Below are positions 53,930 through 62,459 of a stretch of 64,000 nt of DNA, piece after piece. The DNA is taken from contig JADKID010000011.1 of assembly GCA_016721425.1 (NCBI GenBank), forward strand, positions 372,001-436,000, read 5' to 3'. Origin of the DNA: Bryobacterales bacterium. GTDB taxonomy: Bacteria; Acidobacteriota; Terriglobia; Bryobacterales; Bryobacteraceae. How positions within the stretch are numbered: position 1 is the stretch's first letter; every line of letters begins with the position of its first letter. Below the pieces are notes generated by a model, which saw nothing but the letters and a program-made list of their open reading frames with translations, ran no database searches and was not told the DNA's origin. Both the position numbers and the translations under genes were made by a program.

Positions 53930-55408
53930 CTAGCTCGTCCCCAGCAGCCCGTTTACCTGCATTAGCAGCGCCGCCACGGTGAACGGCTTCGCCAAAAAGC
54001 GCGTGCCCGGCAGCAGTTCCTCCTGGCCGATCTGGCGATCCAGTTCTTCGTCGCCGGTACTGCCCGAGATGTACAACACCTTGATGCCCGGATGCTCGGC
54101 CAGGATGGCACCGGCCATCGCCCGCCCCTGCAAGCCAGGCATCCGGATGTCGGTGATCAGCAGGTCCGGGCGCTGCGCCTCCACCCGGCAGGCCGCCAGC
54201 GCCTGGGCCAAACTGCTGGCTTCGGTGACGGCGAAGCCCTCCCGCTCCAGGGATTTCAGGATCAGTGCGCGGATGCCCGATTCGTCCTCCAGCAGGAGTA
54301 CCCGCGCCTTCGGCTTGGGCGGAGGCAACTCCGCGCCCTGCGGGCAACGGATCACCAAACTCCGATTGCTCCGCAACTCGATCGCGCACCCCAACTGCGC
54401 CAGCGGGCGGATCACTCCGGCCAGGCCCAGCGGCGGGTCCATGCCCTCCTTGGCGCCGGTGAAGGGCTCGAAAATGCGCTCGGCCGCCTCCGGCGTCAAC
54501 TCGGCATTCTCCAGTGACAGCGCCACTTCGATGAAGCCCGTGGAGGCTGCCTGCGCCGAGAGGATCAACCTGCCTTCCGCGGCAGCCGGCGCCATGTAAC
54601 GGTGTGCCGCCCGCACTGTCTGCTCCAGCACAGCCGGCGAAGCGTGCAGCACCAGCGTCTGGGAGGAGTCTACATTCGCCGCGATCCCCAGCTGCGCCGC
54701 CTGCGCCCGCGTCCAGGCCACTCCGTCGAAATCCTCGGCCGTCACCACCGCCGGCCGTGTCAGGCTGTTCAGGTTTTGTGTGATGGAGGCCAGCCGCTCT
54801 GACGCTTTCACGATCTCCGCAATATCGGCGCGCCGCGCGTCGTCCCATGCCAGGCTCGACGCCAGTTCCTCGGCATAGCCGCCTATGATCATCAAGAGAT
54901 TGTTCGCCACGTGCGCCACACGCCCGCTCAGCCGTTCCACGGCGCCGCGCTTGTGCCGTTCGATGACATCCGGCGGGATCTCTGCCACAGGCGGCGCTTC
55001 CTTCGCCTCCTGGAATGTCAACAACAGTTCGGCGCCCTCCGACACCTGCCAGCCGGGAGCCTTCTGAATGGAGATCCGCAGCCGCACGCCGCCTTCCGCC
55101 GCGCCAATGCAAACCAGGCAGGCGGGTTGCGAGATGCCAGTGTCCCGCACCTCTTCCAGGGCAGCTTCCAGCGCCGGGTCGGGGATCAGGTCAGGCAGCC
55201 TGACACCTGCCAGATCGGCCTGTTGCAGTCCCAGCAGACGCCGGAACTCGCGGTTAAACGCAGTCAGCCCCCACATCTCGTCCACTGCCGCCACGGCAAC
55301 GGGCAGCACGGCAAAGAGGTCCTGATAGTAGCGCCGCTCCGTCTCCACCAGCGAGAGCAGGCGCGCCACATCCGATGATCTCCACTGGTCTTGCTCAACG
55401 CGCTTCAT
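53930..55408 (-). CDS. hybrid PAS / degenerate kinase / receiver protein
   Basis: A 492-residue cytosolic protein without membrane helices. A PAS domain fills residues about 30-140 (LFAVLPVAVAAVDEMWGLTAFNREF). The HisKA helix keeps His166 in SGRVAHVANNLLMI, but the usual acidic residue after His (HDFNN) is Val. The ATPase half is degenerate: the N box reads TVRAAHRYMAP, G1 (DxGxG) reads ENAELTPEA, although FEPF and LGLAG persist. A complete receiver follows: Glu374-Asp375, phospho-Asp420 in LLITDIRMPG, Lys in AKPF. It probably cannot bind ATP and may be a phospho-receiver or scaffold. Confidence 0.85.
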   Translation of the reverse strand: MKRVEQDQWRSSDVARLLSLVETERRYYQDLFAVLPVAVAAVDEMWGLTAFNREFRRLLGLQQADLAGVRLPDLIPDPALEAALEEVRDTGISQPACLVCIGAAEGGVRLRISIQKAPGWQVSEGAELLLTFQEAKEAPPVAEIPPDVIERHKRGAVERLSGRVAHVANNLLMIIGGYAEELASSLAWDDARRADIAEIVKASERLASITQNLNSLTRPAVVTAEDFDGVAWTRAQAAQLGIAANVDSSQTLVLHASPAVLEQTVRAAHRYMAPAAAEGRLILSAQAASTGFIEVALSLENAELTPEAAERIFEPFTGAKEGMDPPLGLAGVIRPLAQLGCAIELRSNRSLVIRCPQGAELPPPKPKARVLLLEDESGIRALILKSLEREGFAVTEASSLAQALAACRVEAQRPDLLITDIRMPGLQGRAMAGAILAEHPGIKVLYISGSTGDEELDRQIGQEELLPGTRFLAKPFTVAALLMQVNGLLGTS

Positions 55409-55555
55409 AGGAAGCTGGGTCCTTTGGCCGATTCGTACTTCTCCAGTGTCGGGGCCGTACCCGGAGCAAACAAGTACCAGATGGGCCTATTCCGAGGCGA
55501 GGTCGGCCCAGTACTATTTGTGGGCCTCGTGTTATAAATGCGACAGAGGCTCTGA

Positions 55556-56326
55556 ATGTCTGATCTCTTCGATTTGAGTGGAAAAGTAGCCGCCGTAGTC
55601 GGCGGCGGTGGCGTACTCGCCGGTGAAATGGCCCTCGGCCTGGCCCGCAACGGCGCCGATGTGGCGATTCTCGATTTCAATGCCGAGGCCGCCAACGCGC
55701 GGGCGCAGCAGATCCGCGATCTGGGCCGCCGCGCCATCGGCATCGCCGTCGATGCCACGAAAAAGGCTGACCTGCAACGCGCTCTGGATACCATGCTCTC
55801 CGAGTTCGGCGGCGCGCACATCCTCGTCAATGCCGCCGGCATCAACTCCGGGACCCCGTTTTTCGAGATCAGCGAAGAAGAGTGGCACCGCATCATCGAC
55901 GTCGATCTGAAAAGCGTGTTTCTCGCCTGCCAGGTATTTGGCGCGCATATGGTGCAGCCGGGCAATGGCGGATCCGTCATCAATATCTCATCGGCCTCTT
56001 CCGGCCCGCCGCTCTCGAAAGTGTTCACCTATTCCGTTGCCAAGGGCGGCGTGAACCAGATCACGCAGTTTCTGGCTCGCGAGTGGGCCACCCAGGGCGT
56101 GCGCGTCAACGCCATCCTGCCCGGATTCTTCCCGGCTGAGCAGAATCGCAAGCTGCTCACCGAGGAGCGCGTCGCCAACATCATGCGCCACACGCCCATG
56201 GCCCGCTACGGCGAGGCGTCCGAACTCGTCGGCGCCACCGTGTATCTCTCGTCCGACAAAGCATCCGGCTTTGTCACCGGGTCCATCCTGCGCGTCGATG
56301 GCGGCTACCTGGCAATGACCATCTAG
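55556..56326 (+). CDS. short-chain dehydrogenase/reductase (sugar acid oxidoreductase-like)
   Basis: A 256-residue classical SDR. FDLSGKVAAVVGGGGVLAGEMALGLAR is an unusual glycine motif (GGGGxLG-type), as in D-mannonate oxidoreductase and gluconate-5-dehydrogenase-like members; NAAG, Ser in INISSASSG and YSVAK (Y-x-x-x-K) complete the catalytic site. AILDFN with an acidic residue after strand 2 favours NAD. AGAGG precedes the ATG. A fructuronate/mannonate role is possible but not supported by neighbours. It is followed by a hairpin and then the molybdoenzyme operon. Confidence 0.88.
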   Translation: MSDLFDLSGKVAAVVGGGGVLAGEMALGLARNGADVAILDFNAEAANARAQQIRDLGRRAIGIAVDATKKADLQRALDTMLSEFGGAHILVNAAGINSGTPFFEISEEEWHRIIDVDLKSVFLACQVFGAHMVQPGNGGSVINISSASSGPPLSKVFTYSVAKGGVNQITQFLAREWATQGVRVNAILPGFFPAEQNRKLLTEERVANIMRHTPMARYGEASELVGATVYLSSDKASGFVTGSILRVDGGYLAMTI

Positions 56327-56356
56327 GAAAGCACGCAAAATTTGCGCAGCGTCAAG

Positions 56357-56386
56357 TTCCACACCACTTTGGCGGGTGGTGTGGAA
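56357..56386 (+). terminator. hairpin after the SDR gene
   Basis: Perfect 11-base inverted repeat TTCCACACCAC / GTGGTGTGGAA with an 8-base loop, 30 bases after the SDR stop. No T tract follows, so it is either a factor-assisted terminator or another RNA structure. A candidate promoter for the next operon lies after it: TTGCAC, 16 bases, GATAAA (about 56414-56441). Confidence 0.5.
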
Positions 56387-56520
56387 TAAGCCGCAACGGA
56401 ACCGCGCAGATATTGCACTTTCAGCTCGATACAGGATAAAAAAGCCTGTTTAACGGATGGCGTCCCGTTTGCTTGGGCATTAGCCGTGGCGCAGTGTGCG
56501 CGCCCACGGAGTCATACCCA

Positions 56521-57072
56521 ATGGAAACCTACGGCTGGCTACTGGACCAGAAGAAATGCGTGGAATGCAGAGCGTGTGAGTCCGCCTGCAAACAGTGGAA
56601 TCATGTCGAGATTGGCGTAGGCGTCCGCTATCGCCAAGTTCGCGTCTATGAGATGGGCGTGTTCCCCAAGGTGAGTATGCAGGCGCTTTCGGGCTCCTGC
56701 CACCACTGTGAGGACCCCTATTGCATGAAAGTGTGCCCGGTGAAGGCGATTTCGCGCCGCGCCGAAGATGGCACTGTGCAGATTGACCAGAGCAAGTGCG
56801 TCGGCTGCCAGCAGTGCTACGCCTTCTGCCCCTATTCCGCGCCGCAGTTCAATCAGCGCACACGCAAGATGGAGAAGTGCACCATGTGCGTGGATCGCAT
56901 TGACGCCGGTTTGCAGCCGGCCTGCGCCACGCTGTGTCCCACCGGCGCATTGCAGTGGGGCAAGTGGAGCGAAATCTCGGAGATCGGCTCCGCCACCACC
57001 GGCAACTTCGCCAATCCCAAACAGACGACGCCCCACATTCGTTTCATCAACGATCCGTATCCGGGCAAGTAG
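56521..57072 (+). CDS. 4Fe-4S ferredoxin subunit of a molybdopterin oxidoreductase
   Basis: A 183-residue iron-sulfur protein of the DmsB/PhsB/NrfC type. Four Cys clusters are complete: CVECRACESAC, CHHCEDPYCMKVC, CVGCQQCYAFC and CTMC...CATLCPTGAL, so it can hold four [4Fe-4S] centres. It has no signal peptide and should be exported with its Tat-tagged catalytic partner, which starts 15 bases downstream. ATG at 56521 chosen because of GGAG upstream. It would pass electrons to or from the molybdenum subunit. The B subunit being first is the reverse of the usual A-B order. Confidence 0.94.
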   Translation: METYGWLLDQKKCVECRACESACKQWNHVEIGVGVRYRQVRVYEMGVFPKVSMQALSGSCHHCEDPYCMKVCPVKAISRRAEDGTVQIDQSKCVGCQQCYAFCPYSAPQFNQRTRKMEKCTMCVDRIDAGLQPACATLCPTGALQWGKWSEISEIGSATTGNFANPKQTTPHIRFINDPYPGK

Positions 57073-57087
57073 AAGGAGGCAGATACC

Positions 57088-59337
57088 ATGGCACTCACCC
57101 GACGAAATCTCTTGAAATCCACCGGCGCCGCGGGCGCCGCCCTACTGACTGCGCCCGGCGCACTGAAAGGCTTCGACCAGTTCTTCCGCCCCGCCTCCGC
57201 GCTATCGGCAACCGCCACCAAGGTGACCACTTGCTGCGGCGTCTGCTCTCCCGCCTGCGGTTTGCAGGCGACGGTGCAAGATGGCGTTGTCCAATTCATT
57301 GAAGGCCTGCCCGGCGATGCCCACGGCGAAGGCCACCTCTGCGGCAAAGGCGCCGCCGGCGCGGGTTTCCTCTACGACCCCGACCGCCTGAAGTACCCCA
57401 TGAAGCGCACGAATCCAGAGAAGGGCTTCGATGTTGATCCGGGCTGGATGCGCATCAGTTGGGCGGAGGCGCTGGACACCATCGCCGGCAAGATGAAGGG
57501 CTACGTCGATGCCTATGGCGCGGAGTCGCTGCTGTTCATCACCCTGCCCTCGCCCGATCTCTGGGCCCGCTTCATGAACGCAATGGGCGTTGTGAATCGC
57601 GTCGATCACATCGATGTCTGTTTCCAAACCGACCGCGTGATTCAGAAGTACACCACCGGCGGCAAAACCTGGTGCAACGACTTCGAGAACTCCAAATACA
57701 TCCTGCTGTTTGGCTGGGATCTGGTCACCAAGGCCAAGATCGTCTATGCCAACGGCGTGGTGAAGGCGCGCGCCAACGGGGCAAAGGTTGTCCACTTCTC
57801 GCCCACGTATACGGCCACGTCCCGCGTGTCGAGCGAGTGGCAGAATATCAAGCCTGGCACTGATCTGGCAGTCGCGCTGGCGATGATCAACGTGATCGTC
57901 AGCGAGAACCTCTACAACAAGGAATTCGTCGACGCCTACACCAACTTCGGCCAGTACGAAGCGCAGATCCGCTCGCACTTCTCCGAATACACACCCGCCT
58001 GGGCAGAATCCGAAAGCGGCGTTCCGGCAGCGGACATCGCCCGCATTGCCCGCGAGTTTGCGCAGTCTGGCGGCGGCATCGTGCCGGCCCACAAGAAGAC
58101 GCTCTGCGCCAACTACATGAACGCTTCGCAGTTGGTCCATGCCATCTCCATCCTCAACATTCTGGCGGGCACCGTGGATCGCCCCGGCGGCCGCTACTTT
58201 GCCCGCGCCACGGCAATCGCTGGCGTCGACGCCGTCTATCCGCCCCCGGCCTATCCCGCCAAAAAGGGTGTCCGCGTGGATGGCCGCGACAAACTGCCCT
58301 TTGTGCAGGAAACCGATACGGGTCTGTTCTCCACACTGGCAGACGGCATGGTCAACAAGCATCCGGGCCAGATCAAGATGGCATTCTGGAACGCCTACAC
58401 CATCCTTGGGTTCCCGAATCCGCAGAAGATGGAACAGGCCATGAAGTCCGTCGAATTCGTTGTGGCGATGGATTTCATTCCCACCGACACGGTATCCATG
58501 GCCGATATCGTGCTGCCCTCCGCCATGTATCTGGAAACCAACGACATCGTCGCTCGCGACTACCAGGCGAAGTACGCGCAAACCGTCGCGCGCGCCGCCG
58601 TGGCCGCGCCGATCTTTGAAACCAAGACCGCCGGCTATGTCGCCATCGAGCTCGGCAAGCGGCTCTGTCCGGACTACTTCAAGCTCGCCGACGGCAGTTG
58701 GATCAACCCCAATACGCTGCTCGACGAAAAGGTGAAGCGCGCCGGCCTGGGCGAGAACTTCAACGAGTTCAAGGCCAAGGGCATCGTGGAGAAGCCAGCG
58801 CCCTTTGTGCCCCGCACCACCTTTGCTACCGGCGACCCGAACAGCAAGTGCCAGATCTACGTGCCTCAGTTCGCGGCCAAAAACGCCGAGGCGCTGCCGA
58901 AGTGGCATCCGAAGCGCGATCTGCCCAATCCGGATTTCCCGCTTTACTACATCACGTTCATCCCTGGCATCCACAAGCGGAACACCACGGAGAACAACCG
59001 CATCCTCAATGAAATCATGCCCACCAACGCGGCCATTCTGAATCCCGCGCTGGCCAGGACCATGAACATCAAAGAGGGCCAAGCGGTGGTGATCCGCTCC
59101 CGCGTGGGGCAGATCGAATTGCCCGCGCATCTCTCGGAGATCATCCGTCCCGACGCAGTGATGGTCGCTCACGGCTTCGGCCACCGCTCGCGCTACCTGG
59201 GCGCGGCCGGCGGAAAAGGCGCGCGCGACGGAGACATTATCCCGGACGCGTCCATCGACGACTTCGTGGCGGCGGGCAACTACGCCGGCGCGTCGTGCAT
59301 CATGGATGCGGTATGCAATATTTCACCGGTCGTCTAG
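57088..59337 (+). CDS. Tat-exported molybdopterin oxidoreductase, PhsA/PsrA-like
   Basis: A 749-residue catalytic subunit of the DMSO-reductase family. Tat signal (LTRRNLLKSTGAAGAALL). The N-terminal [4Fe-4S] site is C50-x2-C53-x3-C57-x27-C85. The Mo ligand candidate is Cys178 in VDHIDVCFQTDRV, which groups it with thiosulfate, polysulfide, tetrathionate and arsenate reductases rather than DMSO reductase (Ser). Molybdopterin-binding blocks: FGWDLVTKAKIVYANG, HFSPTYTATSRVSSEW, PGTDLAVALAMINVIV, VVAMDFIPTDTVSMADIVLPSAMYLE. The length equals PhsA/PsrA. The substrate cannot be named. AGGAGG lies before the ATG. A TorD-type chaperone follows. Confidence 0.92.
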   Translation: MALTRRNLLKSTGAAGAALLTAPGALKGFDQFFRPASALSATATKVTTCCGVCSPACGLQATVQDGVVQFIEGLPGDAHGEGHLCGKGAAGAGFLYDPDRLKYPMKRTNPEKGFDVDPGWMRISWAEALDTIAGKMKGYVDAYGAESLLFITLPSPDLWARFMNAMGVVNRVDHIDVCFQTDRVIQKYTTGGKTWCNDFENSKYILLFGWDLVTKAKIVYANGVVKARANGAKVVHFSPTYTATSRVSSEWQNIKPGTDLAVALAMINVIVSENLYNKEFVDAYTNFGQYEAQIRSHFSEYTPAWAESESGVPAADIARIAREFAQSGGGIVPAHKKTLCANYMNASQLVHAISILNILAGTVDRPGGRYFARATAIAGVDAVYPPPAYPAKKGVRVDGRDKLPFVQETDTGLFSTLADGMVNKHPGQIKMAFWNAYTILGFPNPQKMEQAMKSVEFVVAMDFIPTDTVSMADIVLPSAMYLETNDIVARDYQAKYAQTVARAAVAAPIFETKTAGYVAIELGKRLCPDYFKLADGSWINPNTLLDEKVKRAGLGENFNEFKAKGIVEKPAPFVPRTTFATGDPNSKCQIYVPQFAAKNAEALPKWHPKRDLPNPDFPLYYITFIPGIHKRNTTENNRILNEIMPTNAAILNPALARTMNIKEGQAVVIRSRVGQIELPAHLSEIIRPDAVMVAHGFGHRSRYLGAAGGKGARDGDIIPDASIDDFVAAGNYAGASCIMDAVCNISPVV

Positions 59338-59341
59338 CTTC

Positions 59342-59791
59342 ATGAACAGTGATCCCCTGGAATTGGGCCGGCTCTATGCGGCGCTGGCCCAAGCCCTCCT
59401 GCAAGCGCCGGCGGATGACCAAGCCGCCGGGCGCGAGTACTATCGTCTGTTCCTCAGCCCCGAGGGCGCGCCGTGCCCGCCGTGGCAGTCCATCTACATG
59501 GCTGCCGAAGGTGAGCAGCCGCGCCTGATGGGCCCCGCGCATCACTCCGCGCTGCAATGGTACCGGCGTTACGGCTTCGAGCCCGCGCTGGACAACGAGC
59601 CGGCCGATCATCTCGGCCTGCTGCTGTTGTTCTATGCCCACCTGTTGGCTGTGGATGCGCCCGAACCGGAGCTGGCCGCCTATGAAGCGCAGCATCTGGC
59701 CTGGGTCCCGCGCTTCCTCGCCAAGTTGGAGCAACACGCCGTACACCCGCGCTTCCGGGCCCTGGCGGCGGAACTTTCGGAAAATCTCTGA
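59342..59791 (+). CDS. TorD/DmsD-family molybdoenzyme chaperone
   Basis: A 149-residue helical protein: YYRLFLSPEGAPCPPWQSIYMAAEG is the TorD hallmark (E-Y-x-R-L-F...P-P-x-x-S-x-Y), and ADHLGLLLLFYAHLLAVDAP the second block (D-H-x-x-x-x-L). It is shorter than TorD (about 200 residues) but has both blocks. It should bind the Tat signal of the catalytic subunit and hold it until the cofactor is loaded. ATG at 59342 is 4 bases after the catalytic gene's stop; the frame upstream is not used. Confidence 0.9.
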   Translation: MNSDPLELGRLYAALAQALLQAPADDQAAGREYYRLFLSPEGAPCPPWQSIYMAAEGEQPRLMGPAHHSALQWYRRYGFEPALDNEPADHLGLLLLFYAHLLAVDAPEPELAAYEAQHLAWVPRFLAKLEQHAVHPRFRALAAELSENL

Positions 59792-61798
59792 CTACGGCGT
59801 CGGCGTGTCCTTCTTTTCCGCCTTCTTCGGCACAACCGGATTCACAAAGTCCGGCTTCGGATCGCCCCAAATGTAGTGGTTGAACCACAGCAGGTTGTGC
59901 TCCAGCACGGCGCGCCGCGCCTTCGGCTTCGTCACGCCGTGCCCAAAGCCCTTGTAGACCACCATCTCCACCGGCACTCCGCGGTCTTCCAACCCCTGCC
60001 GCAACTCGTAGCCATTGGCGATGGGCACCCGCCGGTCGTTTTCGCCATGCTGGATCAGCGTCGGCGTTTTCGCCTGCCTGATATTGGTCATCGGCGAGGT
60101 CTTGCGGTAGATCTCCGGATCCATCGCCGGATCGGCGCCCAGGTACTGAATAGTGAACGGCGTGATGTCGGTGTTGTAGTAGTAGGTCGCCCAGTTCGAG
60201 ATTCCAGCGCCCACTGAAACCGCCGCGAACTTCGTCGAAGCCGTGGTCAAAAACGCCGAGATGTAGCCGCCCTGGCTCCAGCCCATCACGCCCACCCGTT
60301 TTGGATCCACCCAGCCCTTCGCAATCAGGTGATCCACGCCGCTCTCCACGTCCCACGCGTCGCCCACGCCCAGATTGCGCACGTTCAACTGCCGGAACTT
60401 CTCGCCGTAGCCCGCGCTGCCTCGATAGTTCACGCGCAGGGCCAGCGCGCCCCGCGCCGTCCAGATGTCGATGGGATACGAGCCGGAGTACACCTTCGAA
60501 GGTGTATCGGTTCCGGTGGGCCCGCCGTGGATCACGCACAGCAGCGGGTACTTCTTCGCCGGATCGAAATCAGCGGGCTTGGTCAGCACGCCTTCAATCA
60601 CGGTGCCGTCCTTGCTCTTCCACGAGATGACTTCGCTCACCGGCAGAGTCCACTCGCGCACTTGGGCCGTTGTGTCCGTAAGCTTTCTTGGCGCCCACGC
60701 TGCCAAGTCCGTGACGTATACCTCCGAGAGTTGCTGCCCGTCGTCAATCACCATCGCCGCGCGCTTGCCGTCCGGTGTGAGCGATAGGCCGAATCCGGTT
60801 GGCGACTTCGAGACGCGGGTGATCTTGCCGCTTGCCGGATCGGCAAGGAATGCGTGCCGCTCCGTCTTCTGCGCCGCCACGAAGTAGATTCCGGCCGGCG
60901 TCCATGCCGCCAACCCCGGCTCCTCGTCAAACGAATCCGTGATGGAGCGGATCGCGCCGCCGTCCGCCGAAACCACCGCCAGCCGGCTGTTGGCGTGGAA
61001 GTACTTCGGGTTGCCCATCGCCGATTCGAATACGATCCATTTGCCATCCGGCGACCATTCCGGTCCGCTGTCCGGCCCCGGTTGTGCGACGATCTTCTTC
61101 ACCGTCAGGCCATCCAGCGTCAGCACGTAGATGTCCCCCGTCCCGCCCTGGACCAGGTCCGGATTGACCGTCGCACTAAAGGCAATCCGCTTTCCGTCCG
61201 GCGCCCAATCAAAGCCGCCCACGGTGTACTCCATTCCCTTCGTGACCTGCTTGCCCGTGACCGGCGCCTGGAACGCCTCGGCGGCGTCGAAAGTCCAGAG
61301 ATGCGTGTACGCATAGTCCCGCCGCACCACCTCGAAATCACCTAAGTGGTTCTTCCGGTCCTCCGGCCGCTTGTCCGTAGCGGTGTAGGCGATGGTCTTC
61401 CCGTCCGGCGACCACTCGAAGCCATTCACGCCGGTCTCGCTTTTGGTGAGTTGTACGGCCTCGCCGCCATCCGGGCGAATGGCAAAAATCTGGCTCTTGC
61501 CGCCCTCCCTGTCGCTGGTGAAGGCCAGCCATTGGCTGTCCGGAGACCACGTTGCCCCGCCAGCCGATTTCTTCCCCCGGGTGAGCTGCCAGGTGCGGCC
61601 CGTGGCGGCGTCCGCCAGCCAGATCTGCCGCACAAAAGCGTCCTGCTCCCAGTCCGTCTCACCGACGGTGTAGGCGACGAGCTTCCCATCGGGTGAGATC
61701 GCCGCACCGCCAGGCCTCTTCAGATTCAGAAGATCGTCAATTGTGGGTACGCCGCCCCACAAGCCGGCGGAAATCATCATCAATGCAAGAACTCTCAT
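59792..61798 (-). CDS. secreted S9-family peptidase (prolyl oligopeptidase type)
   Basis: A 668-residue peptidase with a signal peptide (LALMMISAGLWG). Residues about 25-390 are a PD40/WD-like propeller (SPDGKLVAYTVG, SPDSQWLAFTSD, SPDGKTIAYTAT, APDGKRIAFSAT). The alpha/beta-hydrolase domain (about 420-650) has the Ser in GWSQGGYIS, the Asp in HGENDRRVPIANG and the His in GFGHGV. It fits dipeptidyl-peptidase / acylaminoacyl-peptidase members that cut short peptides. A C-terminal Lys-rich tail ends the protein. Its stop follows the TorD stop directly on the other strand. Confidence 0.93.
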   Translation of the reverse strand: MRVLALMMISAGLWGGVPTIDDLLNLKRPGGAAISPDGKLVAYTVGETDWEQDAFVRQIWLADAATGRTWQLTRGKKSAGGATWSPDSQWLAFTSDREGGKSQIFAIRPDGGEAVQLTKSETGVNGFEWSPDGKTIAYTATDKRPEDRKNHLGDFEVVRRDYAYTHLWTFDAAEAFQAPVTGKQVTKGMEYTVGGFDWAPDGKRIAFSATVNPDLVQGGTGDIYVLTLDGLTVKKIVAQPGPDSGPEWSPDGKWIVFESAMGNPKYFHANSRLAVVSADGGAIRSITDSFDEEPGLAAWTPAGIYFVAAQKTERHAFLADPASGKITRVSKSPTGFGLSLTPDGKRAAMVIDDGQQLSEVYVTDLAAWAPRKLTDTTAQVREWTLPVSEVISWKSKDGTVIEGVLTKPADFDPAKKYPLLCVIHGGPTGTDTPSKVYSGSYPIDIWTARGALALRVNYRGSAGYGEKFRQLNVRNLGVGDAWDVESGVDHLIAKGWVDPKRVGVMGWSQGGYISAFLTTASTKFAAVSVGAGISNWATYYYNTDITPFTIQYLGADPAMDPEIYRKTSPMTNIRQAKTPTLIQHGENDRRVPIANGYELRQGLEDRGVPVEMVVYKGFGHGVTKPKARRAVLEHNLLWFNHYIWGDPKPDFVNPVVPKKAEKKDTPTP

Positions 61799-61806
61799 GG
61801 TGGACC

Positions 61807-62448
61807 CTATACCCTCCGTGCCAACAAACCAAGCATAATCTTGTCATCCGCTACCGGGCGAGGAGTTTCCGAGACGATCCGGTAGCCGCGAATCTCCAGC
61901 GCCGCGGCCAGCTCCGCGAGATCCAGAAGTTGCGGATGCGCCTGCGTGAAGATCCGCATGGTGCCCTGCGGTGTGCGCGACGGCGTGACGGCCGTGGCCA
62001 TGCCCGCCGGATTCCGTTGTACCACCAGGTACAGGTACTCCGTACCCAACCCGCATAGCGCTGCCAAGCCCTGGCGCCAATCCACATGCTCCAGCATCAG
62101 CGTTTCCATCACGGCGTAGAACGGCCCGGCGAGCGCGGACCGCTCAATGTCGTCCACCACGCAAAGGGCGCCAGGACACCGCTCGCGGAGCCGCGCCAGA
62201 AAACGTGGATTGATGTCGCTGAAGACCGTGCGGTAGGGCTGAAAGACACAGGGATCGAGATGCTCGAACATCTGCCCCGGGCCGCAGCCGGCAATCAGCA
62301 ACCGCGCGCCGGGCGGCGGATTGACGAGCTCGAGAAAGTCGCGGAGATGCGCGGCGTTGGCCTGCGCCTGGCCGATGGCGGCCATGTGCGCTTCGTAATC
62401 CTCTGCGCTTACCAGCGTGGTCCACGCATCCCTCAAGGTGAAAGGCAT
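61807..62448 (-). CDS. class I SAM-dependent methyltransferase
   Basis: A 213-residue methyltransferase: LLIAGCGPGQMFEHLDPCVF is motif I, VFSDINPRFLARLRERC motif II, VVDDIERSALAGPFYAVMETLMLEHVDWRQGLAAL motifs III-IV. Substrate unknown. It starts only 11 bases from the divergent CtaA gene, so the two promoters must overlap. It precedes the S9 peptidase gene by 8 bases on the same strand and is probably in one transcript with it. Confidence 0.85.
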   Translation of the reverse strand: MPFTLRDAWTTLVSAEDYEAHMAAIGQAQANAAHLRDFLELVNPPPGARLLIAGCGPGQMFEHLDPCVFQPYRTVFSDINPRFLARLRERCPGALCVVDDIERSALAGPFYAVMETLMLEHVDWRQGLAALCGLGTEYLYLVVQRNPAGMATAVTPSRTPQGTMRIFTQAHPQLLDLAELAAALEIRGYRIVSETPRPVADDKIMLGLLARRV

Positions 62449-62459
62449 ACTCTGTCAGT

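Noticed and set aside
57202..59184. 660-codon open frame antisense to the molybdopterin oxidoreductase gene
   Set aside because: It has no ribosome site and encodes a His/Arg/Gly-rich sequence without family features. The sense gene has clear conserved motifs across the whole stretch. Long antisense frames like this are common in GC-rich DNA.
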